Shown piece after piece: positions 18,117-27,059 of a stretch of DNA of 64,000 bases (its first letter is position 1; the number at the start of each line of letters is the position of its first letter). The stretch comes from an uncultured Chitinophagaceae bacterium (GTDB taxonomy: Bacteria; Bacteroidota; Bacteroidia; Chitinophagales; Chitinophagaceae), in assembly GCA_937958995.1 (NCBI GenBank), contig CALGAP010000023.1, positions 186,001 to 250,000 on the forward strand. The letters are read 5' to 3'. The translations under genes and the position numbers were made by a program. The notes under the pieces were generated by a model. It was given only the letters and a program-made list of their open reading frames with translations, ran no database searches and was not told where the DNA came from.

Positions 18117-19883
18117 GTGGGCATGCACGGTGGAGGAGAAAGTTTTATTACCAGGTACATTTTCAGCCAGGACCATAAGATGATCGCCCGGCAATTCCTC
18201 GTCACAGGCATGATCTGGGCGGTGATAGGGGCCCTGTTTTCGGTACTATTCCGCATCCAGCTGGGGTATCCCGGAGAGAGTTTTCCCATACTTGAGAGCC
18301 TTTTAGGCAAGTGGGCAAAAAATGGTGTGTTGTCGGCCGACGGCTACTATGCCATGGTGACCATGCACGGCACCATCATGATATTTTTCGTGCTCACTGC
18401 GGGTTTGAGCGGCACCTTCGCCAATTTCTTAATTCCCTTGCAGGTGGGTGCGCGCGATATGGCATCGCCTTTTCTCAATATGCTTTCATACTGGTTCTTT
18501 TTCGCGGCCAGCATGGTGATGCTCGCTTCGTTGTTCCTGGAAACGGGTCCTGCCAGCGGGGGATGGACGGCGTATCCTCCGCTCAGCGCGCTGGGCGATG
18601 CTTTGCAGGGATCCCGGAAAGGGATGGACTACTGGCTGGTCAGCCTGGCGCTGTTTGTCATTTCCACATTATTGGGGGGTATTAATTATGTGAGCACGGT
18701 GTTGAACCTGCGCACCAAGGGCATGTCAATGGTTCGTTTGCCCCTTACCGTATGGGCGTTGTTTTTTACAGCCATACTGGGCCTGCTTTCTTTTCCCGTA
18801 TTATTATCGGCGTTTGTGCTGCTGATATTTGACAGAAATTTCGGTACCAGTTTTTATCTCTCCGATATTTTTCTTTCGTCGGCGCAAAGGGCATTGCCGG
18901 CAGAAGGAGGTAGTCCAATCTTATATCAGCATTTATTCTGGTTCCTGGGTCATCCCGAAGTATATATCGTGATTCTCCCTGCCATGGGCATAGTGTCGGA
19001 AGTGATCAGCGTGAATGCGCGCAAACCCATTTTTGGCTATATGGCTATGGTGGGGTCGTTGTTTGCGATTGTTGCGCTTTCATTCCTGGTATGGGCGCAT
19101 CATATGTTTGTAAGTGGTTTGAATCCTTTTGTGGGTTCTGTGTTTGTGTTGCTCACCCTACTCATTGCCATTCCTTCGGCGGTAAAAGTTTTTAACTGGC
19201 TCGCCACTTTGTGGCGGGGCAATATCCGGTTTACGCCGGCTATGTTGTTCAGTATTGGATTTGTAAGCCTGTTTATTTCCGGCGGACTCACCGGCATATG
19301 GCTGGGCAACAGTACGCTGGATATACAATTGCACGATACCTATTTCGTAGTGGCGCACTTTCACCTGGTGATGGGTGTGGCCGCTATGTTTGGCATGTTT
19401 GCCGGCATCTATCACTGGTTTCCGAAAATGTTTGGCCGCTTTATGAACACCACGCTGGGCTATGTACATTTCTGGATCACGCTGGCGGGTGCCTACCTCA
19501 TCTTCTGGCCTATGCATTATATGGGACTGGCGGGAATGCCGCGGCGGTATTTTGATTATTCGCAATGGACTTCATTCAATCAATTTGCCGGGCTCAATAG
19601 TAAAATGACTTTTGTATCCGTCGTTGTTTTTGCAGTACAACTTGTCTTTATAATAAACTTCATTTATTCAGCGTTCAAAGGCAGAAGACTTGCTTCACCC
19701 AATCCCTGGCAAGCCGCTACGCTGGAATGGACCACACCAATTCATCCTCCACATGGCAACTGGCCCGGTGAGATTCCTGAAGTACACCGCTGGCCCTATG
19801 ATTACAGCAAGGAAGGCAGGGCTTATATTCCTCAAACCGAACCCAGGGAACAGGTGTTAATAGTGGAGAAAAATCCGGCATAG
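18117..19883 (+). CDS. cytochrome c oxidase subunit I (heme-copper oxidase)
   Basis: 588 residues with about 12 transmembrane helices. The metal ligands can be seen: TMHGTIMIFF (low-spin heme His), GHPEVY (Cu-B His with the cross-linked Tyr), WAHHMF (two Cu-B His) and HDTYFVVAHFHLVMG (both heme ligands). The Glu in GHPEVY and the Asp in GARDMASP are the D-channel residues of A1-type enzymes. It should reduce oxygen in the inner membrane. The start is GTG at 18117, with ATG at 18123 as alternative; in-frame stops lie just upstream. A subunit III-like gene follows, but no Cu-A-bearing subunit II or assembly gene is adjacent. Confidence 0.92.
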   Translation: MGMHGGGESFITRYIFSQDHKMIARQFLVTGMIWAVIGALFSVLFRIQLGYPGESFPILESLLGKWAKNGVLSADGYYAMVTMHGTIMIFFVLTAGLSGTFANFLIPLQVGARDMASPFLNMLSYWFFFAASMVMLASLFLETGPASGGWTAYPPLSALGDALQGSRKGMDYWLVSLALFVISTLLGGINYVSTVLNLRTKGMSMVRLPLTVWALFFTAILGLLSFPVLLSAFVLLIFDRNFGTSFYLSDIFLSSAQRALPAEGGSPILYQHLFWFLGHPEVYIVILPAMGIVSEVISVNARKPIFGYMAMVGSLFAIVALSFLVWAHHMFVSGLNPFVGSVFVLLTLLIAIPSAVKVFNWLATLWRGNIRFTPAMLFSIGFVSLFISGGLTGIWLGNSTLDIQLHDTYFVVAHFHLVMGVAAMFGMFAGIYHWFPKMFGRFMNTTLGYVHFWITLAGAYLIFWPMHYMGLAGMPRRYFDYSQWTSFNQFAGLNSKMTFVSVVVFAVQLVFIINFIYSAFKGRRLASPNPWQAATLEWTTPIHPPHGNWPGEIPEVHRWPYDYSKEGRAYIPQTEPREQVLIVEKNPA

Positions 19884-19919
19884 TTTTTTTTACAAGTACA
19901 TGCACAAATACATGATTGG

Positions 19920-20513
19920 ATGAAACCGTATCAAAAGACTCAGAAGGATATCAAAAAATATCAATACGAGCAGTCGAGTGGTAAGACGCACTTTGTAGTA
20001 GTGATGTCGTTTATTTTTTTGCTTTTTATCCCGATACTGATAAAACTATTTTATCCGCCGGAAAACGGAGTTGCGGGAACGATTCATATGCCTAAAGAAC
20101 TCGGACTGAGCACTATTGCCGCACTTTGCAGCACATGGCTGCTGCATTATGCGGAAATATTCAAAAAAAATGATAACCACCGGAAATTCAAGTTAACGCT
20201 TGCTACCATTGCTGTAACGGGCTGGTTATTCCTCGGTTTGCAATACCTGGCCTGGAAAGAAGTGTTTGAATTGGCCGACCCTGCAGCCACCCTCATGGGC
20301 GCCATCATTGTGCTGCATGGATTTCATTTTGTGATTGCGTCGGGACTGCTGCTTTATTCTTTGGTGCGCGTTATCAACATCAAATCCTCCGCCGACCTGT
20401 ACATCTTCTTCCTCAACCCCGACCGCGAAAGATTTTTTGCAACGGGATGTAAGTTTTGGAATTATTTGGTGCTGTTGTGGACGGGAATGTATGCTGTGAT
20501 GTTGTTGAGATAA
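19920..20513 (+). CDS. cytochrome c oxidase subunit III-like membrane protein
   Basis: 197 residues with about five transmembrane helices (around residues 23-42, 61-78, 95-112, 125-148, 175-195). Subunit III features are present but diverged: LGLQYLAWKEVF, GAIIVLHGFHFVIASG (the HGxH element), and a final helix ending WNYLVLLWTGMYAVMLL. It starts 36 bases after subunit I and is on the same strand, so it probably belongs to the same enzyme. I am less certain of the subunit assignment than for the preceding gene because the N-terminal half is weakly conserved. Confidence 0.7.
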   Translation: MKPYQKTQKDIKKYQYEQSSGKTHFVVVMSFIFLLFIPILIKLFYPPENGVAGTIHMPKELGLSTIAALCSTWLLHYAEIFKKNDNHRKFKLTLATIAVTGWLFLGLQYLAWKEVFELADPAATLMGAIIVLHGFHFVIASGLLLYSLVRVINIKSSADLYIFFLNPDRERFFATGCKFWNYLVLLWTGMYAVMLLR

Positions 20514-20516
20514 AGA

Positions 20517-20663
20517 ATCCGGGAGTTTGGAAGGAATCACGGATTTATCGTGGATTTAAGGATTACCCGGATTTTCATGGACGGCCACTTGCGCCTGATG
20601 AGTATCCGCGTAGTCCTGTAATCCGCGTTGAATCCGCGATTCCATTCGTGCTCCCGGATGTTT
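20517..20663. repeat. long imperfect inverted repeat after the oxidase genes
   Basis: Bases 20517-20575 (with ATCCGGGAG, AATCACGGATT and ATCGTGGATT) are nearly complementary to 20605-20663 (with AATCCGCG and CTCCCGGAT). Arms of about 57 bases surround a loop of about 30. The repeat fills the gap between convergent genes and can terminate both. Confidence 0.75.
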
Positions 20664-20667
20664 TATT

Positions 20668-21237
20668 TTAGGAACTGCTCTTCTTATTGATCTTACCCTT
20701 TCTTATCCTCTTCGGATTGATCCAAAGATAAAAACCAGTGATCGTCAGCAATAGAAGGCTCAATCCCACAAATGTACCATAGCCCAGTTTAAAGAAACCG
20801 CCTGCCCATTTGTCGAAGAACGAACCATCGTGCAGGTGTTCGATGAAATCGGCGCGGCGTCGTTCCAGGTGCAAAACTTTGCCGGTAGCACAATCAAGCT
20901 GTATGGCCCAGTAGTGGTTTTCGAAAGTGAATTTCACCATGCCTTTGTTGGGCCGCGCATCGATGCGGTGAAGCTCGGGCGACAAATCAGGCGAAATGCT
21001 GTCGCGCAAAGTGGCAATGGCGATCTTGTGTAAAGTATCGAATGAAAGCCACTGGCTGAGCTCGGTACTGCTGCCCTTATGGCTCTCGGCCAGCAGGTAG
21101 CCGCCTGAATTTTTCTTCCAAATCAATAACAATCCCGTGATGGAAATCATCATCAGGAAGAAAAACGAGGCGATCGCGAAGTACCGGTGAATCTTCCGGT
21201 GCCACCGGGTATTTTTTGCTACGGTTTTGGTATCCAT
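20668..21237 (-). CDS. PepSY-associated transmembrane protein
   Basis: 189 residues. An N-terminal helix (about residues 18-38, FAIASFFFLMMISITGLLLIW) is preceded by WHRKIHRYF, the standard opening of the PepSY_TM/iron-regulated membrane family. A periplasmic PepSY-like domain (about 60-130) and a second helix (about 150-172) follow. It lacks the four-helix reductase core of longer relatives. Proteins like this often accompany siderophore or heme receptors. Here it starts 9 bases after the TonB receptor stop, in the same operon. Confidence 0.75.
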   Translation of the reverse strand: MDTKTVAKNTRWHRKIHRYFAIASFFFLMMISITGLLLIWKKNSGGYLLAESHKGSSTELSQWLSFDTLHKIAIATLRDSISPDLSPELHRIDARPNKGMVKFTFENHYWAIQLDCATGKVLHLERRRADFIEHLHDGSFFDKWAGGFFKLGYGTFVGLSLLLLTITGFYLWINPKRIRKGKINKKSSS

Positions 21238-21246
21238 GTCTGGGTT

Positions 21247-23457
21247 TTAAAACTTGGCTCTTAATGAGACGATAAAATTGGCGCCAGCCGCCACTATGCC
21301 ACTGGAATAAGGACGATAGCGCTGGTCGGTGAAGTTTTCATAGCCCGCGCTCAGCGACAAATTCCTTGTCAACTGGTAGCCAGCTTTGAGGTTGAGCGTG
21401 TACCAGCCGGGACAATAGGGATTGCCGTTTTTGTCTTCGGCATACATATACCCTTTGTCTTTTTCGGAAGGCGACAAGTCTTCGTAAGCCACTTCGCCGT
21501 TATACACCGCCGAAAACTCGGCAAACAGCTTTTTCCAGGTATAGCGCAGGAACGAGCTGCCATAGAAAGGCGGTGCGTGCCGCAACGGTACCTCTTCGTC
21601 TTTCACATCATCCGTTTCCTTGCCACCGATCCAGTTGGCATGCGTGGTGAAGGTAAGGCTGGGGGTGATATAGATCATAACGCTGGCCTGCAAGCCCCAT
21701 ACGGTTGCGCGTGCCACGTTCTGCAGCGCTTCCACCTGGCTGAGCTCGCCATCGTACAGCACGCTGTCTTGCCCGTTAAAAGTAAAGGGGCGGCGAACAA
21801 TAGCATTATCGAGTATGGTATGAAAACCATTCAGCTCGATCCTGTACTGGTGCGGTACATCCTTTACGATACCCACTTCAAAATTCCAGGCATATTCTGA
21901 TTTCAGATCCGGGTTGGGAACAGTGAGATTGCCGGGAGTGCTTTCAAACAGCTTACCGATATCATCCACATTGGGCATACGGTAACCGGTGGAAATATTT
22001 CCATTAAGTTGCCAGGTTTCCGACGGACGATATACCAAACCCAAATTTCCCGTGAGCGCACCTTCATTGATCTTTGCATCGGTGTACGGAAAAGGATAGA
22101 AGGTATTATCAAATTTCGACTTCAGCATGTTTTGGCTATAGCGCAAACCCGTGATCAGCGTCAGCTTTTCGTGCAGGTTTACTTTAAAGCTGCCGTACAT
22201 GCCGCCGGTGCTCCATTTGCTGCCGTTGGGGTAACGGCTCTCCATGAGTGTGTGCTGCCGGGTAGAAATATCAGTGGCTATTCCAAATGAGCCCACCTTA
22301 TTGTGTACGAATTCGAGGCCGTAAAACAACTCCCCCTGGCCGATGGTCTTGCGAGCATCCCAGTTGAAACTGATGGCATCCACTTTTTCTGTTTGCGTGT
22401 GGCGCTCGTTATTGTTGCGCGTGCGGTCGATGCGGCTTTCTTCGTAATCCTGGTAAGCCACAATGAAGCGGGCATCGTCGTACAGTGCATTGCGGCCTGT
22501 ATGAGTAACCTGCAAATGATGCACGCGCCAGAGCATGGGACCATACTTCCATTCTGCAAAACGCAAATTGCCGTTGCGGTACTGCGTAAGGCGGTCGTAG
22601 CGCGGCGTCTCGCCGGTGCCTGCATAGGTAAATGAATATTGAAGGTCTACCTTGTCTGAAGCCCGGAAACGCACCTTCTGCAGGAAGTTCAGCTGGTCGT
22701 ACCCGCTGAAGCGCTGCACGCGCGGGTCCCTGTTGGGAACAATCATGTCTGCATTTCCCTGTCTTTCTACATATTCAGGACGCAGGTAATTTTTCCCAGG
22801 ACCATGCCCGCCCATTTTCAGGTCATCAAAATCGCTGTACGATAATGAAGTCACGAAGGCCCAGCGGCGCAAACCGATATTAAAATCTGCATGCCCGGTT
22901 TTTTCTTTGTTGGCTGTAGAATAGCGCGCCAAAGCGCTGCCATGAACGGTTACGTTATCGCTGTTGGAAAACTTTGGCTGCAGCGTGCGAAAATCCATTA
23001 CGCCGCCAATGGCATCACTGCCATAGATGAGACTGCCGGGACCGAAGATCACTTCGGCATTTTCAAGCGACAACGGATCTACTTGTATTACGTTTTGCAA
23101 ATTGCCGCTGCGGTAGATGGCATTGTTCATGCGAACGCCATCGGCAACGAGTAGTACGCGGTTGGTGGCAAAACCGCGAATCATTGGACTGCCTCCTCCT
23201 AACTGGCTTTTCTGCACGAAAACGGTTCCCGTTTGCGAAAGCAGATCGGCCGAAGTTTGTGGGGCCTGGATTTTGGCAAGATCCAAATTGATGCGCACAA
23301 CTTTATTGGGAACTTCCTTAGTGCTTTGTCCCCACTTGTTGTACGAGAAAACTACCTCGTCTAATTGTTTATATAGTGTATCTGTTTCCTTTTGTTGTGC
23401 TTTCCCCGGCAATGCCCACAGCAATGCCAAGAGAAAAAACAACCTGTTTCTTCTCAT
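21247..23457 (-). CDS. TonB-dependent receptor, heme/hemoglobin type
   Basis: 736 residues. Signal peptide to about residue 20 (LPGKAQ), TonB box-like segment DEVVFSYNK, plug domain about 50-165 and a 22-strand barrel ending in RAKF. The plug has GGGSPMIRGFATNRVLL, DGVRMNNAIYRSGN and the GSDAIGGV element. These match the receptor group that takes up heme from hemoglobin and related proteins. The receptor works in the outer membrane with TonB-ExbBD energy. It does not have the N-terminal carboxypeptidase-regulatory domain of SusC proteins. The substrate is inferred from the plug motifs and could also be a siderophore. Confidence 0.85.
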   Translation of the reverse strand: MRRNRLFFLLALLWALPGKAQQKETDTLYKQLDEVVFSYNKWGQSTKEVPNKVVRINLDLAKIQAPQTSADLLSQTGTVFVQKSQLGGGSPMIRGFATNRVLLVADGVRMNNAIYRSGNLQNVIQVDPLSLENAEVIFGPGSLIYGSDAIGGVMDFRTLQPKFSNSDNVTVHGSALARYSTANKEKTGHADFNIGLRRWAFVTSLSYSDFDDLKMGGHGPGKNYLRPEYVERQGNADMIVPNRDPRVQRFSGYDQLNFLQKVRFRASDKVDLQYSFTYAGTGETPRYDRLTQYRNGNLRFAEWKYGPMLWRVHHLQVTHTGRNALYDDARFIVAYQDYEESRIDRTRNNNERHTQTEKVDAISFNWDARKTIGQGELFYGLEFVHNKVGSFGIATDISTRQHTLMESRYPNGSKWSTGGMYGSFKVNLHEKLTLITGLRYSQNMLKSKFDNTFYPFPYTDAKINEGALTGNLGLVYRPSETWQLNGNISTGYRMPNVDDIGKLFESTPGNLTVPNPDLKSEYAWNFEVGIVKDVPHQYRIELNGFHTILDNAIVRRPFTFNGQDSVLYDGELSQVEALQNVARATVWGLQASVMIYITPSLTFTTHANWIGGKETDDVKDEEVPLRHAPPFYGSSFLRYTWKKLFAEFSAVYNGEVAYEDLSPSEKDKGYMYAEDKNGNPYCPGWYTLNLKAGYQLTRNLSLSAGYENFTDQRYRPYSSGIVAAGANFIVSLRAKF

Positions 23458-23486
23458 AACAATGGTTTAGTTAATAGGTTAGCTAC

Positions 23487-23512
23487 GAAAGCAATAGTGC
23501 TTTCAAACATAT
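23487..23512 (-). promoter_or_regulatory. promoter element plus palindrome upstream of the TonB receptor
   Basis: On the minus strand a -7 element TATGTTTG (23505-23512) is followed directly by the perfect stem GAAAGCA-n4-TGCTTTC (23487-23504), which would lie at the transcription start. That position suits a repressor operator or a 5' leader hairpin. There is no clear TTG at -33. Confidence 0.45.
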
Positions 23513-23522
23513 GTGTCGTGAG

Positions 23523-24062
23523 TTAAATAATTGGGAAAAACAGGTTGCCCTTGGGCGGAGGTGCGGGAACAGAAAGATCAGCCAGCGGAATCCTGGCCAC
23601 TAAGAATGGATTATACTGTTTTGAAGTTTCAGCAAATAATGCGGTAAATGAAATAGTTTTCTGCAGCGGCGAATTGAAGATCCAAACTGATTGGGCGATC
23701 AGTCGCTGTGTATCATCGCTTTTTTCTTTCTCCCTGACTAATCGCCCTGTTTTATACTCCAGCTCTGTTTCTTCGATGTCGAATAAACCGGTAAACCTGA
23801 TGGAATCGGTGCCGGGAATGAGTGTTTGGGAGAGCACGTCGAACAGGGTGCCGTTTACAACAATTTCCCGGTCTTCTTCGTGCCATTTCACCTGTGATTG
23901 GTGCAGTACTATAGTTTGCAGTCCCGAACCAATGTGGAGTTTTTCCCGCATTTCATGACGCACCAGTGCTTTCTGCACTTTATACATTACAAACAAACCG
24001 GCGGGTATGCTGATAAGCACCAGCATGGCGGCAGCCAGGATTGATTGTTTGTAACGGGTCAT
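23523..24062 (-). CDS. membrane-anchored protein of unknown function
   Basis: 179 residues from ATG 24062 (a TTG 12 bases upstream extends the frame). One N-terminal helix (about residues 8-28, ILAAAMLVLISIPAGLF) anchors a periplasmic domain of about 145 residues with no motif I recognise. The C-terminus has a proline cluster (PAPPPKG) followed by a hydrophobic end (NLFFPII). It sits between gpmI, whose stop is 8 bases upstream, and the heme-type receptor, so it may be cotranscribed with gpmI. A link to receptor function is only suggested by position. Confidence 0.55.
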   Translation of the reverse strand: MTRYKQSILAAAMLVLISIPAGLFVMYKVQKALVRHEMREKLHIGSGLQTIVLHQSQVKWHEEDREIVVNGTLFDVLSQTLIPGTDSIRFTGLFDIEETELEYKTGRLVREKEKSDDTQRLIAQSVWIFNSPLQKTISFTALFAETSKQYNPFLVARIPLADLSVPAPPPKGNLFFPII

Positions 24063-24070
24063 TAGGGGCT

Positions 24071-25594
24071 TCAAATTAAGATATTGCCGGTCATTTCCGG
24101 TGGCACGGGTAGTCCCATCATGGTCAGAATGGTGGGTGCTATATCTGCCAGTTTACCCGGTTTCACAGTTCCTCGCCACTCATTATCAATAATAACGAGG
24201 GGAACGAGGTTTAAAGTATGCGCGGTATTCGGCGTGCCATCTTCATTGATCATATAGTCGGCATTGCCATGGTCGGCGGTCAGGAAAACGGTATAGCCAT
24301 GCTTCAGGGCAGCGGTCACCACGCGTTCCACGCAGCGGTCGACGGTCTCCACTGCCTTGATGCCTGCTTCAAACACACCGGTATGACCCACCATATCGGC
24401 ATTGGCATAATTGAGACAAATGAAATCGGCGGTTTCGTTTTCAATTTCGGGGATGATGGCATCGGTCACTTCATAAGCGCTCATCTCGGGTTTGAGGTCG
24501 TAGGTGGCCACTTTTGGCGAAGGTACCAGGATGCGTTTTTCACCTTCGAAAGGTTGTTCTCTGCCCCCGCTGAAGAAGAAAGTTACGTGCGGGTATTTTT
24601 CTGTTTCGGCAATGCGGATTTGTTTTTTGCCATTGTTCACCAAAATTTCGCCGAGCGTGTTGTTGAGATTATCTGTTTCGAAAATCACGTGCACATTTTT
24701 GAATGTCTTATCGTACTCGGTCATGGTGGTGTAATCGAGTTCGAGCGGCTGCATACCAAAATCGGGTTTGGCAACCTGCGTCAGCACTTCAGTGATTTCG
24801 CGGCAGCGGTCGGTGCGGAAATTGAAACAAATCACTACATCGCCATGCTGAATTTTTGCGAGTGGTTGCTGATCTTCACTCACCACTACCGTTGGTTTGA
24901 TAAATTCGTCGGTAATGTCCTGCGCGTATGATTGTTCAACGGCAGCAATGGCATCGGTGGCTTTTTCACCAATACCATTTACCAGCGCATCGTAAGCGAG
25001 CTTAACGCGCTCCCAGCGTTTATCGCGGTCCATGGCATAGTAGCGGCCTGAAACGGATGCGATTTTACCCGCAGTCTTATTACAATGCAGTTGCAGGTCT
25101 TTCAGAAATCCGAGACCGCTCCTGGGATCTGTATCGCGGCCATCGGTAAAGGCATGTATATAAACTTCTTGTAATCTCTCACGGGCGCAAAGGGTGGTGA
25201 TGGCTTTGAGGTGTTCGATATGAGAGTGCACGCCGCCATCGCTCACGAGACCCAGCAGGTGCAGGGGTTTGTTTTTTTCTTTGCTGCAACGAATAGCACG
25301 CAACAAACCGTCATTGGTGTAAAATGAGCCATCGCGGATGGCAACATTAATGCGCTGGAGCTCCTGGTACACAATACGGCCGGCGCCCAGGTTCAGGTGG
25401 CCCACTTCGCTGTTGCCCATCTGTCCGTCTGGCAGGCCCACCTGTTCGCCACAGGTTACCAGCGTGGTATTGGGATATTTGCCGTATAAAGAACTCACGA
25501 AAGGCACATTGGCATTTTGAATAGCGTCGGCAGATTTCACTTTTCCGAGGCCCCATCCATCCATGATAATCAGAATAGCTTTCTTAGATTGCAT
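24071..25594 (-). CDS. gpmI: 2,3-bisphosphoglycerate-independent phosphoglycerate mutase
   Basis: 507 residues, the standard length. It belongs to the alkaline phosphatase superfamily and contains IMDGWGLG (metal-binding Asp), GNSEVGH (catalytic Ser), TDGRDTDPRSG, the FNFRTDR segment, and TADHGNAD with the final metal ligands. The enzyme interconverts 3- and 2-phosphoglycerate in glycolysis using two Mn ions. A -7 element TAACTTTG for this strand lies at 25633-25640. Confidence 0.97.
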   Translation of the reverse strand: MQSKKAILIIMDGWGLGKVKSADAIQNANVPFVSSLYGKYPNTTLVTCGEQVGLPDGQMGNSEVGHLNLGAGRIVYQELQRINVAIRDGSFYTNDGLLRAIRCSKEKNKPLHLLGLVSDGGVHSHIEHLKAITTLCARERLQEVYIHAFTDGRDTDPRSGLGFLKDLQLHCNKTAGKIASVSGRYYAMDRDKRWERVKLAYDALVNGIGEKATDAIAAVEQSYAQDITDEFIKPTVVVSEDQQPLAKIQHGDVVICFNFRTDRCREITEVLTQVAKPDFGMQPLELDYTTMTEYDKTFKNVHVIFETDNLNNTLGEILVNNGKKQIRIAETEKYPHVTFFFSGGREQPFEGEKRILVPSPKVATYDLKPEMSAYEVTDAIIPEIENETADFICLNYANADMVGHTGVFEAGIKAVETVDRCVERVVTAALKHGYTVFLTADHGNADYMINEDGTPNTAHTLNLVPLVIIDNEWRGTVKPGKLADIAPTILTMMGLPVPPEMTGNILI

Positions 25595-25632
25595 ACAACG
25601 AAGTAGTTAGGTTAAATTTCCAGAGAAAGCGT

Positions 25633-25640
25633 CAAAGTTA
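25633..25640 (-). promoter_or_regulatory. -7 promoter element for gpmI
   Basis: The minus strand reads TAACTTTG, a match to TAnnTTTG, 39 bases before the ATG. No convincing TTG is seen at -33. Confidence 0.35.
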
Positions 25641-25735
25641 ATGCAATAGCAGCTTAAACGTATTTTTACAGGGTGGTGGCGGTTTTGGCATGTTTTTGGA
25701 GTTTTTCAACCGCGTAAACTAAAAATCTATTTTAT

Positions 25736-26125
25736 ATGAAAAAGCACCTGGGATTTGCGGCTGTTTTGGTCTCGCTTTTCCTGGTTTCATTTGCTCCGGT
25801 TTTTTCTATCGACGAAGTGGTAACTGCGATGCGTAACGGAAATGCTGCACGACTGGCGAAATATCTCGATACCCGCGTTGATATTACCGTGCCTGGCAAA
25901 AGCGACAATTACAGCAGGAGCCAGGCCGAGCTGATCCTGAAAGATTTTTTTGCCAGCAACGAAGTGAAAGGTTTCGTGGTAAAGCATAAAGGAAAACAAA
26001 ACGGTTCAGAATTTTGCATTGGGTTATTGCAAACCCGCAATGGCGATTACCGCACCAAATTTTTTATGAAGAAAAAAGGTGATGTACAGGTGGTGCAGGA
26101 GATAGGTTTTGAGATGATGGAGTGA
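25736..26125 (+). CDS. DUF4783 domain-containing secreted protein
   Basis: 129 residues: a signal peptide to about residue 24 and a small domain with the NTF2-like look of DUF4783 (DEVVTAMRNGNAARLAKYLD, then alternating strands ending in VQVVQEIGFE). The family is restricted to Bacteroidota, has no known role and is often found next to nadC, as here. The product is probably periplasmic. Confidence 0.75.
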   Translation: MKKHLGFAAVLVSLFLVSFAPVFSIDEVVTAMRNGNAARLAKYLDTRVDITVPGKSDNYSRSQAELILKDFFASNEVKGFVVKHKGKQNGSEFCIGLLQTRNGDYRTKFFMKKKGDVQVVQEIGFEMME

Positions 26126-26162
26126 ATGAAGATGGAAGAAAGAACAAGGAAATCAGAATATC

Positions 26163-26195
26163 GAAAGCCCGGAACGTGAGTTTCGGGTTTTTTTT
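26163..26195 (+). terminator. terminator-like hairpin after the DUF4783 gene
   Basis: CCCGGAAC pairs with GTTTCGGG around GTGA with one mismatch, and is followed by a T-run. The T-run abuts the nadC -7 element. Confidence 0.55.
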
Positions 26196-26202
26196 ACTTT
26201 TG
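26195..26202 (+). promoter_or_regulatory. -7 promoter element for nadC, next to the start codon
   Basis: TACTTTTG ends only four bases before ATG 26207, so the mRNA would be leaderless or nearly so. No TTG is found at -33. Confidence 0.4.
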
Positions 26203-26206
26203 GACA

Positions 26207-27055
26207 ATGATGAGTTTTGATGAACAATTGCAATTAATGATTGAAGCTGCGTTGAAGGAGGATATTGGAGATGGAGATCATTCTACCTTGAGTTGTATTC
26301 CGGCAGATGCGAAGGGGAAGGCCGTGTTGAAGATTAAGCAGGATGGAATACTGGCGGGGATGGAAGTGGCGGAGAAAATATTCAGGTTCCGCGAGCCGGG
26401 CATCAGTTTTACTTCCTTTAAAAAAGACGGCGATGAAATGAAAGCGGGCGAGACTGCTTTTGAAGTAAGCGCTCATGTGCATACTATTTTGCAGTGCGAG
26501 CGCGTGGTGTTGAATTGTATGCAGCGGATGAGTGGAATTGCCACGCTCACCAGGATTTATGCCGATAAGATAAAAGGATACAAAACAAAAATTCTCGATA
26601 CCCGGAAAACTACTCCCAATTTTCGCGTAGCGGAAAAAGAGGCAGTGCGTATTGGTGGTGGCTACAATCATCGCATGGGACTGTATGATATGATTATGCT
26701 GAAGGATAATCATATCGATTTTTGCGGTGGTTTGGAAAAAGCTATTGAACGCGCCTGGAATTATGTGCAGCAGGTGAAGCCCGGTTTGAAGATAGAAGTA
26801 GAAACGAGAAATATTGATGAAGTAAAGCGCGTTGTAGCTTACGGAAAAGTGGACAGGATAATGCTCGACAATTTTACTCCCGCGCAACTCACAGATGCGA
26901 TGAAAGTAATTGACGGTAAAATGGAGACCGAAGCCAGTGGCGGCATTAATTTCGACAACATAGTGGAGTACGCCAAAACGGGCGTTGACTTCATAAGCGT
27001 AGGCGCGTTGATTCACCAGGCGAAGAGCCTCGATTTAAGTTTGAAAGCGGTCTGA
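26207..27055 (+). CDS. nadC: nicotinate-nucleotide pyrophosphorylase (quinolinate phosphoribosyltransferase)
   Basis: 282 residues. The N-terminal open-faced sandwich domain (about residues 1-115; EDIGDGDHST, GILAGM) and the alpha/beta-barrel (about 116-270) are both complete. Motifs include LNCMQRMSGIATLT, DTRKTTPNFRVAEKEAVRIGG with the PRPP/quinolinate-binding Arg and Lys residues, LKDNHI, IEVETRN, and the final EASGGI. The enzyme converts quinolinate and PRPP to nicotinate mononucleotide in NAD synthesis. ATG at 26210 is an equally plausible start. Confidence 0.95.
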   Translation: MMSFDEQLQLMIEAALKEDIGDGDHSTLSCIPADAKGKAVLKIKQDGILAGMEVAEKIFRFREPGISFTSFKKDGDEMKAGETAFEVSAHVHTILQCERVVLNCMQRMSGIATLTRIYADKIKGYKTKILDTRKTTPNFRVAEKEAVRIGGGYNHRMGLYDMIMLKDNHIDFCGGLEKAIERAWNYVQQVKPGLKIEVETRNIDEVKRVVAYGKVDRIMLDNFTPAQLTDAMKVIDGKMETEASGGINFDNIVEYAKTGVDFISVGALIHQAKSLDLSLKAV

Positions 27056-27059
27056 AGAT

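Noticed and set aside
18311..18685. 124-codon frame inside the cytochrome oxidase subunit I gene
   Set aside because: It is an out-of-frame reading of a gene whose correct frame shows all catalytic residues.
26234..27016. 260-codon open frame antisense to nadC
   Set aside because: nadC on the other strand is unmistakable, and the antisense product has no family features.
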